64,000 nucleotides of DNA from Mytilus trossulus (lineage: Eukaryota; Mollusca; Bivalvia; Mytilida; Mytilidae), in assembly GCF_036588685.1 (NCBI RefSeq), contig NC_086374.1, forward strand, positions 87,848,059-87,912,058, given 5' to 3'. Positions 35,001 to 47,394 of this stretch are shown in pieces. The notes beneath the pieces were generated by a model. That model searched no databases, had not been told where the DNA came from, and worked only from the letters and a program-made list of their open reading frames with translations. The position numbers and the translations under genes are program-made. Numbering within the stretch: position 1 is the stretch's first letter; every line of letters begins with the position of its first letter.

Positions 35001-38000
35001 AAAGTGTCTGTTATCTTTGCAACTTGCTTACGTACCTATCTAGTTGATCAAATACAAAAGGCACTGCACTTGAAGGTATTCAGTATACTAACCTAAAGCA
35101 AGACATTGTGTAAACATATCAATAGCCGCTTTACTCATACAATATACAGGTAGCTCTCCCATCTGTAAAGACAAGGTATAATTACCCATTCCAACCATCA
35201 ACACATGCTTCACCTCTACTCTCTATTCAAATGTTTAATATTTCACAAAATAAATACCCTTTAACATAACTGCGATAGTTTTTCCTTATGATGAGCTGGT
35301 AAAAAATATAAATCCATTTCATATTAAAAGTTTTGATTTTTTTCTCACTGTACGTATTTGCGAGAAATATCAAATACACTAGTTTTCGTACACATTCTAG
35401 CATAGGGACGATCTTTATTTTGTGGATAAAACAGAAACTTTATCTATACAAATGTGTTTTTTTTTAGTTCTATCGACTTCTGTTAATTAACGACAAACGT
35501 GTAAATATATTCTTGTTTTATATGTATTCCACAAAATAGTATGAAATGTGATGTCCAGTTTAATTATCTCCCTAAATTGCACTTATTATTTTACCATTTT
35601 TCGAAAAAAAATATTGAACTCAACCCGTCGTGCACGACATATACTTTTGACACATGGTATAGAAAACAGTAAAAATAGCAAAAATACCCATGTCCAAGGA
35701 TATTCAAACCAGGGTGTAAAAATCTAAAACACGTCAAACGAATGGAAAACAACTAAATTTGAAAAAAAACCTTTTGATACCGCACAAACTTGCCACATAA
35801 CACAGGAGTTGAACTTACCGGTCTACCGCCACAAATACTTGAAACAAATACAATATTTCCTGTAGAAAGAAGGAAGAAATAATAATGAACGGTAAACACA
35901 GATTTGCACACAAGTGTTACTAAAATGTCAAGGCAAAATTCTATGTATCCTTTTGCTGGAAGTATATTTAATGCTGTATTGTTTTATTTCACTAATTCTA
36001 TTAGTTGTGACTAGAAAATAATAACAGTTCATTCTAGCCAGAAAGAAACCATTGTTATTGAGGTAAAAATTAACTTATTGCTTAAACACAATGGAATACA
36101 CAAATATTTACGTCTAAAGAGACAAACTCAAAGAGAACAAATCTGTTTTTGACCTTTATCAAAACTGTGAGGGTCATATAAATATATACCATTGTAATAG
36201 TGGTATGCACATTTCTAGATAAGAATGGAAAGAACAAACTCTTACTTAGCATCTGATTTGTGTGTAAGAACTACAAGTTCGAAACATTTTTGTCACAAAT
36301 AGAGATGGTTATAATTTTAATCACCTAATTCAGAAAATAAATTTTCATGATTATTTGTGATTATGTTTCATTTCTGACTTTCGACAAAACAGAGGGCGCA
36401 GAGCTTTGGTCAATAGTTATAGACGTAATTGAGGCAATGAGTAGATATTCTTTAGGCAATTTATCATAGCAAGTACATTCTTCCAAAAAATTGATAATAT
36501 CAGCCTTTAACTGTCCAAATTGTATATGTTGTGTACAAGTTATCACTTTGTACAATCATGACTTTTGTAAATTGTAATGTACTATCATTGTAAGGTTTAT
36601 TAAGTGGTTATGCATTGAATAAAAACGCTTTTGTGTGTATCAATGCTTTTTTATAACAAAATCTATACTTAAAAAAGTATGATTGTTATAAGACTTAGGG
36701 AATTCTAGTCAAATGTAAATTCAATATACAAAGGAATAAGATTGGTGGTATAAAAATGTTGATTTCCTCGGGTACGTAACATCAATCAGCTGTGGAATCG
36801 ACCCTCTTGTCACATTACCGAAAATATCAAGATTATAAATTTAAATCTATATCCTTTTTTATATTATGCTGAAGCTTTACTATTAAAACCTGTCAAAATT
36901 ATTTTCATCTCGTTCGTGTAGATTGAAGCATCCTTGGACTTTTACCTTATTCTAATTAATTACCTTTTGTTTGTTTTATATATTCCATGGCGGCTTTTGT
37001 TAGCATGAATTGTGCCTTGACATTTGTGTCAAACATTTCATCATACTCTTCATCTGATGTATCACCAGTTTTCAGATAGTGCACCATTCCTGCATTATTT
37101 ACCTAAAAATTACACATTAATCATATTAATCTCAACAAGGTTGATAAAGACCTTAGGGCGCCATATATTCATCTGTTGTGGTGGTCGGTTATTTTTCAGG
37201 GAGCAAGCTCTTTTTACAGTTTTAATTTAAATTCTTGTTTTTTTTAATCAATGCTGTTTTTACTTTTTTGTTCTGAAACAACTTTTATAGTTTCTAACAA
37301 TAAACAAATCATAGATACCAGGTTTGCAATTTTGTATTTGCGTCAGACGCCTGTTTTGTCTACAAATGACTCATCAGTGGTGCTCAAATAAATATAAAAG
37401 TTAAAAAGGCCGAATAAAGTACGAAGTTTAAGAGCATTGAGGACCAAATGCTGACTACTGGTCTGGTGATACCCTTGGGGAATAAAACATCAACCAGCAG
37501 TGGTATCGACCCATTGGTTGTAAATAAACTCATCATAGATACCAATTTCTACAGTCAAACAATTTATCTTAAAAAAAAAGCCACAGTGAATGGTTTATAG
37601 TATACAGGTATTGTATAACTGCTTTAAAATAAAAATGACAAAACTAGCACAAAATTTGACATTACTAACAAGAGGCTCTCAAGAGCCTGAATCGCTCACC
37701 TGATTTTTTTTGGTTTAATCTCTCATCAATGATTATTTTGGCTTTTCAATTTATTTAAATGTTCTTTGAATCGTCCTATTTTCTTCAAAAGCAAAAAAAA
37801 AAATCATTTTCTCCTATGTTCTATTTTAGCCATAGGAGCTATGTTTCTTGACATACAAGGAAATGAAATATAAAATTTATACTAGATACTCTGAAACTCT
37901 GAAACTCATTTAGCCTAAGTTTGGCTGAAATTGATACAGCAGTTTCAAAGGAGAAGATTTTTTAAAGTAAGTCAACATGATGAACAAATTGTGAAAAGTC

Positions 38001-41000
38001 TTTAAAGGGCAATAACTCCTTAAGAGGTCAATTGACAATTTTGGTCAAATTGACTTATTTGTAGATCTTACTCTGCTTAACATTTTTGCTATTAACAGTT
38101 TATCTGTATCTATAATATTATTCAAGATAATGACCAAAAACTGCAAAATTTCCTTAAAATTACCAATAAAGTGGCAGCAACCCAACAATGGGTTGTTTGA
38201 TTCATCTGAAAATTTCAGGGCTGATAGATATTGACCTATTGAACATTTTTACCCCATCTCAGATTTGTTCTAAATGCTTTCGTTTTTGAGATATAAGCCA
38301 AAAACTGCATTTGACCCCTATGTTCTATTTCAAGTAACGGCGGCCATGTCTTTTGCCGGATAGAAAATCGAAGCACACACTTTGTGCAGAGTACTCTAAG
38401 GAACAATCATGCTAAGTTTCATTCAAATCCATTCAGTAGTTTCAGAGGAGAAGATGTTTGAAAAATTGTTAACGACGACGACGACGGACGCCAAGTGATG
38501 AGAAAAGCTCACATGGCCTTTTAGGCCAGGTGAGCTAATAATATACCTGCTACATACCTGAGTAAAATTGCTTTAAAAAAATATTTGAAACGACATTTAA
38601 AACAGATCATTTTCGTAATTTTTTAGACAACGGAAGTTTGTCAAACTATGTTTCAGTGCCATATGGTTATATTATAGTTATAGTACATATATGTGTTGCA
38701 TTTTATTGTTGTGTTTCTGTTTTGTCGTGGTTCTCCTCTTATATTTGATTTGTTTCCCTCAGTTTTAGTTTGTAAAATGGATTGGGTTTTTCCTCAATCG
38801 ATCTATGAATTTCGAACAGCGGTTTACTACTGTTCCCTTTATTTATTCAGTGCGTATGGTTAAGTGGTCAAAAGGTTACATCCTAGATTGGGGATGATGC
38901 CTTCGGGAAGACAAAGAACATGAAATCAAACTTTTTAAGAAAAGAAGCTTTTACTCAGGGTAAAATCTTTAGGGCAAATTCAAGACAATAACACTTTAAA
39001 ACAATTTTGAGATTTCTGTCAACCCAGAGGGTCGAAATGAATGATACATGTCTGTTTTTATTATAACACAGCGGATCAACCAATCTAAATGTACATAGAT
39101 TTTTTTAATATTTAAAAAAACTCTGAGACCAACTTTAATATCAAAGTTATTCAGAGCAATGATTATCAGCGATAAAAGATCAAACACATAAATTAGTTTG
39201 TTATGAATTATATCCTATACACAATGTTGGAGAGATGCCATTGTTACAAATACATATCGATTAAGATAGGCAAGATATACTCATTACAATTAGAAATTTG
39301 AATTTCACCAGGAACGCTCAAATCTAAACCATAATAAAGACAGCCAGTGGTATTTAAATATTTGAAGATCGAGCTATTTCACCGAGATTGGACCATATAA
39401 AATAAATTAGCCTACCCTTCTTCGGTCAACTTTGCCTGAGGGAGTTGGCACCATGGCATTGGCAGTTCGTTCTTTTTTATAAATAAAGCTAGTGGCTAAA
39501 AGAAGTGAGTAAAATGCTTTATTGGGACAGCTTTCCTAAAATTATATTTTTATTGTAAAACCGAAAATAAATATCTAAATGTTGACATATAAGTAATACT
39601 ATTCAGACATGACACCTGTCCTAAGTCAGGAATCTGATGTACAGTATTTGTCGTTTGTTTATGTAATATATACGTGTGTCTCGTTTCTCGTTTTGTTTAT
39701 ATAGATTAGACCGTAGGTTTTCCCGTTTGAATGGTTTAACACTGGTAATTTTGGGGCCCTTTATAGCTTGTTGTTCGGTGTGAGCCAAGGCTCCGTTTTG
39801 AAGGCCGTACTTTAACCAATAATGGTTTACTTTTTAAATTGTTATTTGGATGGAGAGTTGTCTCATTGGCACTCACACCACATCTTCCTATATCTATGAC
39901 ACATGGTATTCTCGCTATTATCACAAAACTGACTATATTGATCACAAATATATTCTAAAGGATTAACTACAAAGGACAAATTATGGCTTACATAATATTT
40001 AATAAAAAAAAAAGTTTATTAATGTCTATTATCAATTTTATTAATAGCACAATCTGTGATGGTATAAGTATCTTTGAATAAACGCCTGCTATTATCTAGT
40101 CGATTTCCCTAAATAACATGACGTAAATTTAATCAAATCAGACGAAGAAAACTTAGCAAGGCTATTTTAACATGTAATCAAAGACATCACCCTCAAGCCT
40201 TACTTCAACAATTTAGATTTAGCCAGACTAAAGTTATTCCATAATCCTTCTGTCACTTGTCACAGACTAGTAAATGCATACTACGAATTCAGTACACACA
40301 ATTGTGTCAAATGTTATATAAGACTGTGATTCGAAGTCAAATAACGATATCATGGAACTTCTTATTCTTTTTCATGAATTTTCAGATGCAAATGTCCTTT
40401 TATAGATAGTGAAAATCAACTAGCTTACAGACGTATAATTCGACATGGGAATCATACCATGGAAAAATTTTAAGTAAATCGGCAAAAATGGAATACCATA
40501 ATTTAATGCACTCATATAATGAAACCTCTGCCATGAATATTCAGTAAACAGAAAAATGGATGTGTAAAACGCATCGCAATGTGCTCAAATGACGCTTGAT
40601 ACTGAACTTTGGGAATTTGTAGTGGACGAGAAAAATGCGACACAATGCCATGTGACAAACGGATATTGGTAAGATTGATAGAGGTTGAACTTAAATCAAA
40701 ATGTATAGTAAGAGGATATATCCAACCCTACGTCAATTAATTGGTACCTTTTAATGTGCATGAGAGTGTTTTGCAGTGTTCAAATAAACTTGTGGTCACC
40801 AAATGTATGAATCTATAGCATAGTGCAATGCTCCAGCTAGAAATTGAAAGGGACAGGGTGCCAGTGGAGGGCAGGGCCCTCTTTAAGTTTAGGAAAAGGC
40901 ACCTCTCGTTTTTTTGTCTCGTTTCTGTGTGTATCCGTCTGTTTTTTTTGGGTCATATTTTCTCATTGTTTCGCATTGTTTTATTCAATAAAGATGTATA

Positions 41001-44000
41001 TCATAAGTTGTTGTTTTGATTATTTATTAAAAAAAAATGCATTAAATATATTATAAGTCATTCATACATTGTCATTAAACATTTAAACATAGCAATACAC
41101 ATTCACACCTCAAGTAAATAATAAATTATTACCAAATAAAAATAATAAAACATGAATGTAGATACAGCACTATTTAACAATTGCACTTACACTTAAGCAC
41201 TCTTAGATATATGTCTATGCAAACATTTCATCAATATAACAGTAATAATATATTTAAAGTCAAACCATTTTTCATAAATTTTCTAACACAGAGAGTTGAT
41301 TCTTTGGCCTTAAAGAACTGGGTAACTCTAGGTTGAAGTAAGTCAGCAAACATTGTGTCATTACAGTTCAGTTTTACAATTAGTAGTTGGGTTAATTTTT
41401 TGGTCCTCAAGCTGTTTCTGCGACTGGTCTTAATAAGTTTCACTTGAGAAAATACCCTCTTCACCTCTGCTGTACTTAGTGGAAGTGATAGATGTCTTGG
41501 AGTCCTGTGACTGTATTGTTGTGAATAAGTTGTATAAGTTTAGTCGTTGTCCTCTCCTGTGCTGTCAGGGTGTTACATAGTTGAATTAAGTCTTGTCATT
41601 GTGTCTGTAGTTCTTCTGGGTCCATGGAGAAGAGGTCTGCTAGGCTGAACACAGCATCGATCCCAAAAAGTGCTGGGAGTTATCAGATATACATTTCAAA
41701 TCAACGACAGAAAGCTGGTAAATGATGTTTGTGTCAACAAAATCAGTCTTGAAAGATGTTGATCAATTGGGTCAGGAATCATGGTTCTTTGATGTGTTAA
41801 ATTCAGATCTTGATGATGTTATTAGTTGTTTCCGGCATCCTGATGATTTTGTCTACTGTTGTTTTTACCATGCCAAGGTTCACATCCCTACATTGAAATA
41901 TCAGTGATATGGCAGATATGTGTGGTAGGGTGTCTGCAAGTAGTAACAAGGATCTCAGTGTGGTTAGGATGCAATTAACAACTGGGTCAGTGCTGATCTC
42001 TGATGTCTCCAGGTTGACAACAACATATTTGTAGGATCGGACTATGTTGGAAACTGGAATAACTGTTGCTGATGTTTGGCTTGATTGAGTTTCGTCAATT
42101 GTTTTCATGAGTGGTACAAGCTGTTTCTACAAGCCAGTGCTGGTCAATGATATATGCAGTGGTTAGTGATCAATGAAGGTTGTTGTCTTTTAGTTTTTTT
42201 GCTTCCCCATTCTTTCTACCTAAGAATACTGCTACACCATCGGAGGCAAAACCAGACATTTCCCTCGTAAGAAGTTCTTTTGTGTTTATCTCGGTGATTA
42301 TAGAGTTTGTAACTGTCTCTGATGTTGCATTTGGTAACTCTGTATCAACTTATAATACTGTCTGCAGTTGTCAGGTTTCGTTGATGTCTGGAACAGATAT
42401 CTAGGTGTTTAATCTATATAAATCGGTTGTCGGATACCCCATCTACCATAAATGAAACACACGAACTTGAGGTTAGCAAAGAATGACACATACTCAAGTT
42501 TAGAAATAGTACACGAGCTACTCAAATGAGGGGCGAAAGTTATTAAAGAGACAGTCAAACTCAGAGATCGAAAATAAACTGACAACGCAATGGCCAAGAA
42601 AGAAAAAGACAAACAGACAAATAATAGTACATAAGACAAAACATAGAAAACTAAAGACTAAGCAACAAGAACACCACCAAAAACTGGTGGTGATCTCAGG
42701 TGCTCTGGAGGGGTAAGCATCCATTGTGTTGCTTATGTTATTACAAATTTGGTAAATAGTATAATTCGGTATACATGTGAAGCAGGATCTGTTTACCCTT
42801 CCAGAGCACCTGAGATCACCTCAGTTTTTGGTTTGGGTTCGAGCTATCCATGTGTTAGGTAAGTTGGTAGCTCCAAGTTCAATGCAAAAATCTACCATGC
42901 TGTTGTAGTGGTCAAAAGACAAGTTCTTGCTGATTAAGTAGTACATAACTTTGAATGCACCAACAATGGCTTTCGTGGCATAAGACGTAATATTTTTGAC
43001 ATGTCATTGACAGTCTGATTTAGTTCCAAGGGGAGTGTGTGTTAGTGCCAGATTACATGTATAACTGGCATTCTGCAATATGCCTCTGTCAAGTCACGTC
43101 GGAAAGCTCATGTGTAAAATGTAATTGATATAAAAAGAAATGAACTTACAAGTACATCTATTTTTCCGTATTTCTCTATAGCACCAGATAATATTTTTGA
43201 CTGCACAGTTTTATCTGTAATATCTCCGACAACCGAACCAATCTGAAAATAATCAAAATCACCAGAGTAAAAACTGAATTACATAGCATGCTGTTATTCA
43301 TTTTTAGTCTTTTCATTGACATATTTACAAAATTGTTCTCAAACTTTATATATAAAATAAAAATTTTCTTCATTTTGAAGATCGTTTGGCTATGTTTTTA
43401 GCCACTTCTGTTGGAAGGGATATTTTACTGCACTATATGTATTGAAAGTGATCACAAATTGCATATATCCATTGAAAGAAATACATGTCAGTTTTATCCA
43501 TCCGATAAATTGTAATTTATTTAGTGGAGAAACATGTTAATTTACATCTAAAGAATTGAACAAGGACACACAATCTTCGGTGATTAGCTTTTAATTTTGA
43601 CTTGCAAATGGATAATAATCATGATAATACATGCAATTTTACAAATAAATGTAGGTTGAACTTGATGAATTCATTCGCATAAGTTAACAACATTTAAATC
43701 CATGTTGCTCACATCGTATTATATTTCAAGGGAAAAGATAACACTACATGATAAAGGTTTTACATATTTCTTTTTCATTAAAATGAAATTAGCAAACAAA
43801 CCGTGACAAATATCTAAAGAGTTCTTATTTCCTACTGACTAAAACCCCTAGTTAAAAAATATGGAAAATTTCCCGGCTAACTTCATTATAGCAGGGACAC
43901 ATCTTCACTAAGAGTGTTTCTGGGTAGTTTTATGGAAATGGGCTGTAGAGGGAATTGAATTTTTAAAAAAGTAAGAAACCCACGTATAACCAACCGCTCG

Positions 44001-47000
44001 ATATCATCATACAATAACCCTAAAACAAACTCCCCGGCAGTTCTTGCTCAGATCCACATACGGGTCCGCATACTACTCTACACTAATTGTAAGCTGGTTT
44101 TCGGCTGACTAATACACTTTGTTCATATGTGTTTAAGTGAAGCGAATACAATCAGATTCCAGTTTACACTAATTGATGGAGTAAAGGAAAATAGTTCCTG
44201 AACAAAAACGAACACTGTACGGAGGTTGACCCTAAAAACCGAGCTACATTTGTCAAAAATCTATGTCGGTGAATGAGATGCCATTTTCGGGAGGTCTGAC
44301 TCATATTTTCAAAACTTACATTTTCATCAGGTAACCCTAACTGCACACACTGGTCTTTTGTATTTTGTAAATTATCGCTATTTCGACCAGTAAGAAACAG
44401 TTTAGCCCCAAATTTGGCGAAGTGTAGCGCTGTTCCTTCCCCAATGCCTGCACTAGCACCTACAAACAAATACACGAATGCAAATATTACTAATACACCT
44501 AAAAAATTGAAAGGGGAATTATTAAGATTAAATAACCTGATTCTATAAACTGTTAGTATTAGAGGTCGGTAATTTAAAAACGTATCAACCGTATCGTATA
44601 CGTTGACGAATCCGCATTTGCAGATTTATCAAAAATGAGTATGTGATCAAGAGCTTAAGAACACTATTCGTTTCGAAAATTAAACAATCAAACATTCACT
44701 TACAAAATTTGCAATAGTGGTGTTTTGTTAAAATAATAATAAGGCGGTCTATCAACTACTTTTACATGCCCTTAAAACGGAACCAATATTGACGAAAATC
44801 GTACACAATCCTTCAATAATCTAGTTTGAAAATATTTTAAGATCTTACATGAATAAACAAAATAAAATCAAATGTTCTACTTATATACATGTAAGGAACT
44901 TTGAATATTATTCATTTGCGATGTTATCATAAGGGGTAATAGAAACACGAGTTGTCTTAAGATGTCATATAAATACATGTACATCTAATAAAACAGTACT
45001 GAGTATCACTCTATTTGTCAAATAACAACTTGGTTCTACGTGAGCACAAGTTAGCACACAAATAAACGATTTTACCGTATTCACTCCTATTATCTTGGGG
45101 TGGGGGGGGGGGCACTTCAAACTTTTTTTGGTAGGGGTGAGCAGCTGAGACATCAAGTACCCCACCCTTTTCATATATTTTGTTAATCAAAAATATATAC
45201 CTTGTCATATATTAATTAACAAAAAAACAGACCTATAGATATATTTCAATATTTTTCCCGCTCATCATCACGTTCTTGTTAAGAAGAAAAATAGTCGCAA
45301 TAATATCATTTTCTTTTGCAATAAATTTGTCACATCTTAAACACTTTTTTCTTATACGGTTGCCACGTCTTTAAATGACCGACCTCTATTGAATGATGTT
45401 ATTACAGCGCTATGCCAATCGAAAATATAAAGTTCAAGAACAATATTGGCGATATAAAGCATGCATAATGATAGAATTAATCAAGTTTGCGAAAAAAGTT
45501 AATGTTAAATACTGATAACTTTACAAAATTTGCATCCTCATTTCAATTCTCAATTTTAGATTCCGGAAATCTTAATGGCAGGATGAGATTATAATACTTT
45601 TATTTGTTTCTAATAGAGTTCGTTCATTTAAAAACGGATCAACCGTATCGTATACGTTGACGTTTCCGCATCTGAAGATATATCAAAAAGACCATTTTAC
45701 GTTTTGCTTCATTTTTTAAAAACTAACTGGAATCTCTTCGAGACAAGCAAACATTTACTTTCAATATTTGCGATAGTGGTGTTTGTAAAAAAATAAGGGG
45801 GTCTCAGAGGCGGATAAAGAGTGTTTTTCAGAGGGCACATTCTGGATCCGCCACTAGGTCTATCATCTACTTTTACATGCCCTTAAAAAGGAGCCAATGT
45901 AGGGCAGGTACACGAATATCGTACACAATCCTTTAATAATCTAGGTAAACGATATTTCAAGATCTTACATGAATAATCACCAAAAAAATCAAATGTACTA
46001 CTTATATGTATACATAAGTAAGGAACTTTGAATATTGTTCATTTGCAGTTTTGTCATACTAGTAAAAGGTAATAGAAACACGAGTGGTCTTCAGATGTCA
46101 TATAAAAACATTTAATTTTTTTTACTGAGTATCACTCTATTTGTCAATTAACAATTTGGTTCTAAATGAGCACAAGTTAATACTCAAACAAACGATTTTA
46201 CCGTATTAGTGTAAACATATTTATTTATAGTGGATTGGGAAACAAGTTTTGCAACTTATATTAATCCCTTTCCACTTTGGGGACTTTACCGTATTCATGC
46301 CTGTAAACTGGTAAAAATATCCAGAATATTTTAAAAAGTCTAATTACATGTTCAACCAAAAAAAACCTCGATATTTCCTAACTGTTTTGTTATTTTTTGC
46401 ATTAGAAATTATTCATTTGCCTTTTCTGCATTATTGAAAGTACATAAAATTAAGCTTGGAAACAATTTTTTTTCGGTATATCTGCAGATGCGGATACGTC
46501 AACGTATATGAAACGGTTGATACGTCTCTAAATGACCGACCTCTAATACCATTTAATTCAACTTTCAAGTAACCTGAAGAAAATTGACTTTTACCAGAAA
46601 AAAAGGCTAAAGGTAATGTACATGGTATGGAAAAACAAAGGATTGATTCAAGGCTACTATAACTATGACTTGACGGATACTTCTAACAATATTCTCCATT
46701 TTTTTTTTAAATAATATTTTTATTTGATCATATATGATATATTCAGATGGACTTTGCTGAATTTATTCAAACCTTCTTGACGTGACACATTCATATTTGT
46801 TGTAATAATAATAATAAGGGAAAAGTTGAAACACTTTGTCAACATTGGCGTTCCATATATGTATTAATGAACTTATATCCTCTTTAGAAGATGGAACAAT
46901 TTGTAAATACTCTTATGATGACCATATTACATATAAAATAAATAAAGATTTTTTTTCTATCACTTTTATTATTATCGTTATTAATGTTGTTATTGGTGTT

Positions 47001-47250
47001 TAACTTATAAACTCTCTCCGATTTTTCTTTAATTTTCTCCTAGGACTGTGTTGTACGAAGTGTATTTGCCATGTACACAAACAGTGTTTTTCACTGTCTA
47101 TACTATTGATATTAGATAACGCATACAGTGTTTTGTACTGCACTATACTATTGATATTAGATAACACATGCAGTGTTTTGCACTTAGTACACTATTGACA
47201 TTAGATATTATACCTGTGATTACTATGACCTTTTGTTTCCAGTTCGTCAT
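32007..47250 (-). CDS. Classical short-chain dehydrogenase/reductase (SDR), complete, 9 exons
   Basis: An NAD(P)(H)-dependent oxidoreductase acting on a carbonyl or alcohol, closest in look to the FabG-like SDRs. Exons in gene order: 47250-47214, 44459-44320, 43242-43150, 37102-36964, 35859-35819, 35162-35093, 33657-33621, 32530-32458 and 32183-32007; 807 nt, 268 aa, all phases consistent. Motifs: T12-G-A-S-A-G-I-G19 cofactor loop (split between exons 1 and 2), R38 in LTGRN (suggests NADPH), D66 in GDITD, NNAG at 92-95, N117, S144, Y157-CMS-K161, VNPGTIV and a [11 protein letters not shown]-terminus. The catalytic tetrad N-S-Y-K is intact. The start MTNWKQ fits the usual short N-terminus; the frame stays open upstream to about 47466 through repeat DNA, so the start is by family length. 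Introns are large (7.2 kb between exons 3242-type and next at most 6.0 kb; intron 3 is 43149-37103). Substrate not predictable. AATAAA overlaps the stop codon. Confidence 0.93.
34555..34760 (+). repeat. Interspersed repeat (GAGAGGTTTGGCTAGCTAT family)
   Basis: 'gagaggtttggctag', 'atcaggtttaatccac', 'ctgtaccaaattagga', 'cattggtctgatgtgttt' and 'acctcggagttcggtatt' form the same ordered series as at 48400-48580 and, inverted, at 21000-21330. It lies in SDR intron 6. Confidence 0.8.
37308..37544. repeat. Dispersed repeat flanked by 13-bp direct repeats
   Basis: ATCATAGATACCA occurs at 37308-37320 and again at 37532-37544. Between them lie 'gcgtcagacgcctg', 'tgactcatcagtgg', 'aataaagtacgaag' and 'agcattgaggacc'. 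Related fragments are at 52464-52575 (cgcgcgtttcgtc, actcatcagtga) and near 36770-36815. The direct repeats may be a target-site duplication or part of the element. Confidence 0.65.
37669..38538 (+). mobile_element. Probable Helitron-like non-autonomous element, about 870 bp
   Basis: It starts with the palindrome AGGCTCTCAAGAGCCT followed by 'gaatcgctcacctg'. It ends with a GACGACGACGACGG stretch, the hairpin GGCCTTTTAGGCC and 'aggtgagcta', which mirrors the head's 'gctcacct'. It has no open frame. In build it resembles widespread molluscan elements whose 3' end carries a GC hairpin. It lies in SDR intron 3, upstream of the exon at 36964-37102 in gene orientation. Confidence 0.65.
38690..38860 (-). 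repeat. Interspersed repeat (inverse of the 19008 family)
   Basis: 'tcgtggttctcctcttatat', 'gtttccctcagttttagttt', 'atctatgaatttcgaacagc' and 'ctactgttccctttatt' are the reverse complement of the family at 19008-19095 and match 51790-51950 directly. Confidence 0.85.
39640..39900 (+). repeat. Interspersed repeat (GTTGTCTCATTGGCACTCACA family)
   Basis: Ordered blocks 'tttcccgtttgaatggttt', 'ggccctttatagcttgttgt', 'gtgagccaaggctccgtttt', 'gaaggccgtactttaacc' and 'gagttgtctcattggcactc' match in inverse at 53040-53300 and 55315-55545. Three near-complete copies in one window make this a very abundant family. The open frame at 39736-39945 belongs to it. Confidence 0.9.
41225..43100 (-). pseudogene. 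hAT/ZNF862-like transposase-derived pseudogene, broken
   Basis: Read on the minus strand, pieces of a DUF4371/hAT-dimerisation protein appear in order. Near 43050-42850: [20 protein letters not shown]. Near 42280-42180: [22 protein letters not shown]. Near 42110-41810: a frame with [20 protein letters not shown]. Near 41690-41600: [20 protein letters not shown]. At 41464-41330: the dimerisation motif [18 protein letters not shown]. Stops and frameshifts separate them, and an unrelated repeat (42470-42840) splits the gene. It is a dead copy lying in SDR intron 3, same strand as the host gene. The assignment rests on remembered family motifs. The N-terminal zinc-finger part was not found. Confidence 0.75.
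42470..42840. repeat. Repeat inserted in the hAT pseudogene, with inverted GGTGCTCT blocks
   Basis: It carries 'aaactaaagactaagcaaca', 'tggtggtgatctcaggtgct' and 'ctggaggggtaagcat', shared with 255-415. An inverted block 'ttacccttccagagcacc' and 'tgagatcacctcag' lies 60-100 bases further on, so the right half is a foldback. Pseudogene coding fragments continue on both sides, which dates the insertion after the transposase copy. Confidence 0.75.
44557..45390. mobile_element. TIR DNA element, copy A (non-autonomous)
   Basis: The left end 'attagaggtcggtaattta' continues 'aaaacgtatcaaccgtat', then 'cgtatacgttgacgaatccg'. The right end is the inverse 'acgtctttaaatgaccgacc' then 'tctatt'. The inner part shares 'acttttacatgcccttaaaa', 'cgtacacaatcctt' and 'aagatcttacatgaata' with copy B in the same order and orientation. 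No transposase frame is visible. It lies in SDR intron 1, about 100 bp from exon 2. Confidence 0.8.
45612..46547. mobile_element. TIR DNA element, copy B (head-to-tail with copy A)
   Basis: The left end 'aatagagttcgttcattta' continues 'aaaacggatcaaccgtatcg'. The right end 'cggttgatacgtctctaaa', then 'tgaccgacctctaat', is its inverse complement. It is about 936 bp, longer than copy A because of extra internal sequence (including 45790-45860). Only about 220 bp separate the copies. Confidence 0.8.
47080..47212. repeat. About 55-bp tandem repeat, three units, touching the SDR exon 1 donor
   Basis: 'actattgatattagataac' or a variant occurs near 47101, 47148 and 47191, each preceded by 'cagtgttttgcact' or similar. 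The last unit runs into the GTATAA donor of SDR exon 1, whose intron it lies in. Confidence 0.75.
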
Positions 47251-47394
47251 TGTGAAATAACTTAGAACTGACGATAATTTCTGTATCAACGAAGTGATAC
47301 TGATAACATAAGCGGTGTTAGTATAATTTGAATCAGTGTCATTTAAACCCGGACTCAGTTTGATATAGTTTATTTGTTCATACCATGTCAAATT

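Noticed and set aside
40828..41056. Two overlapping plus-strand frames near 40.8-41.0 kb
   Set aside because: No recognisable protein, no splice context, and they lie in an SDR intron next to the hAT pseudogene.
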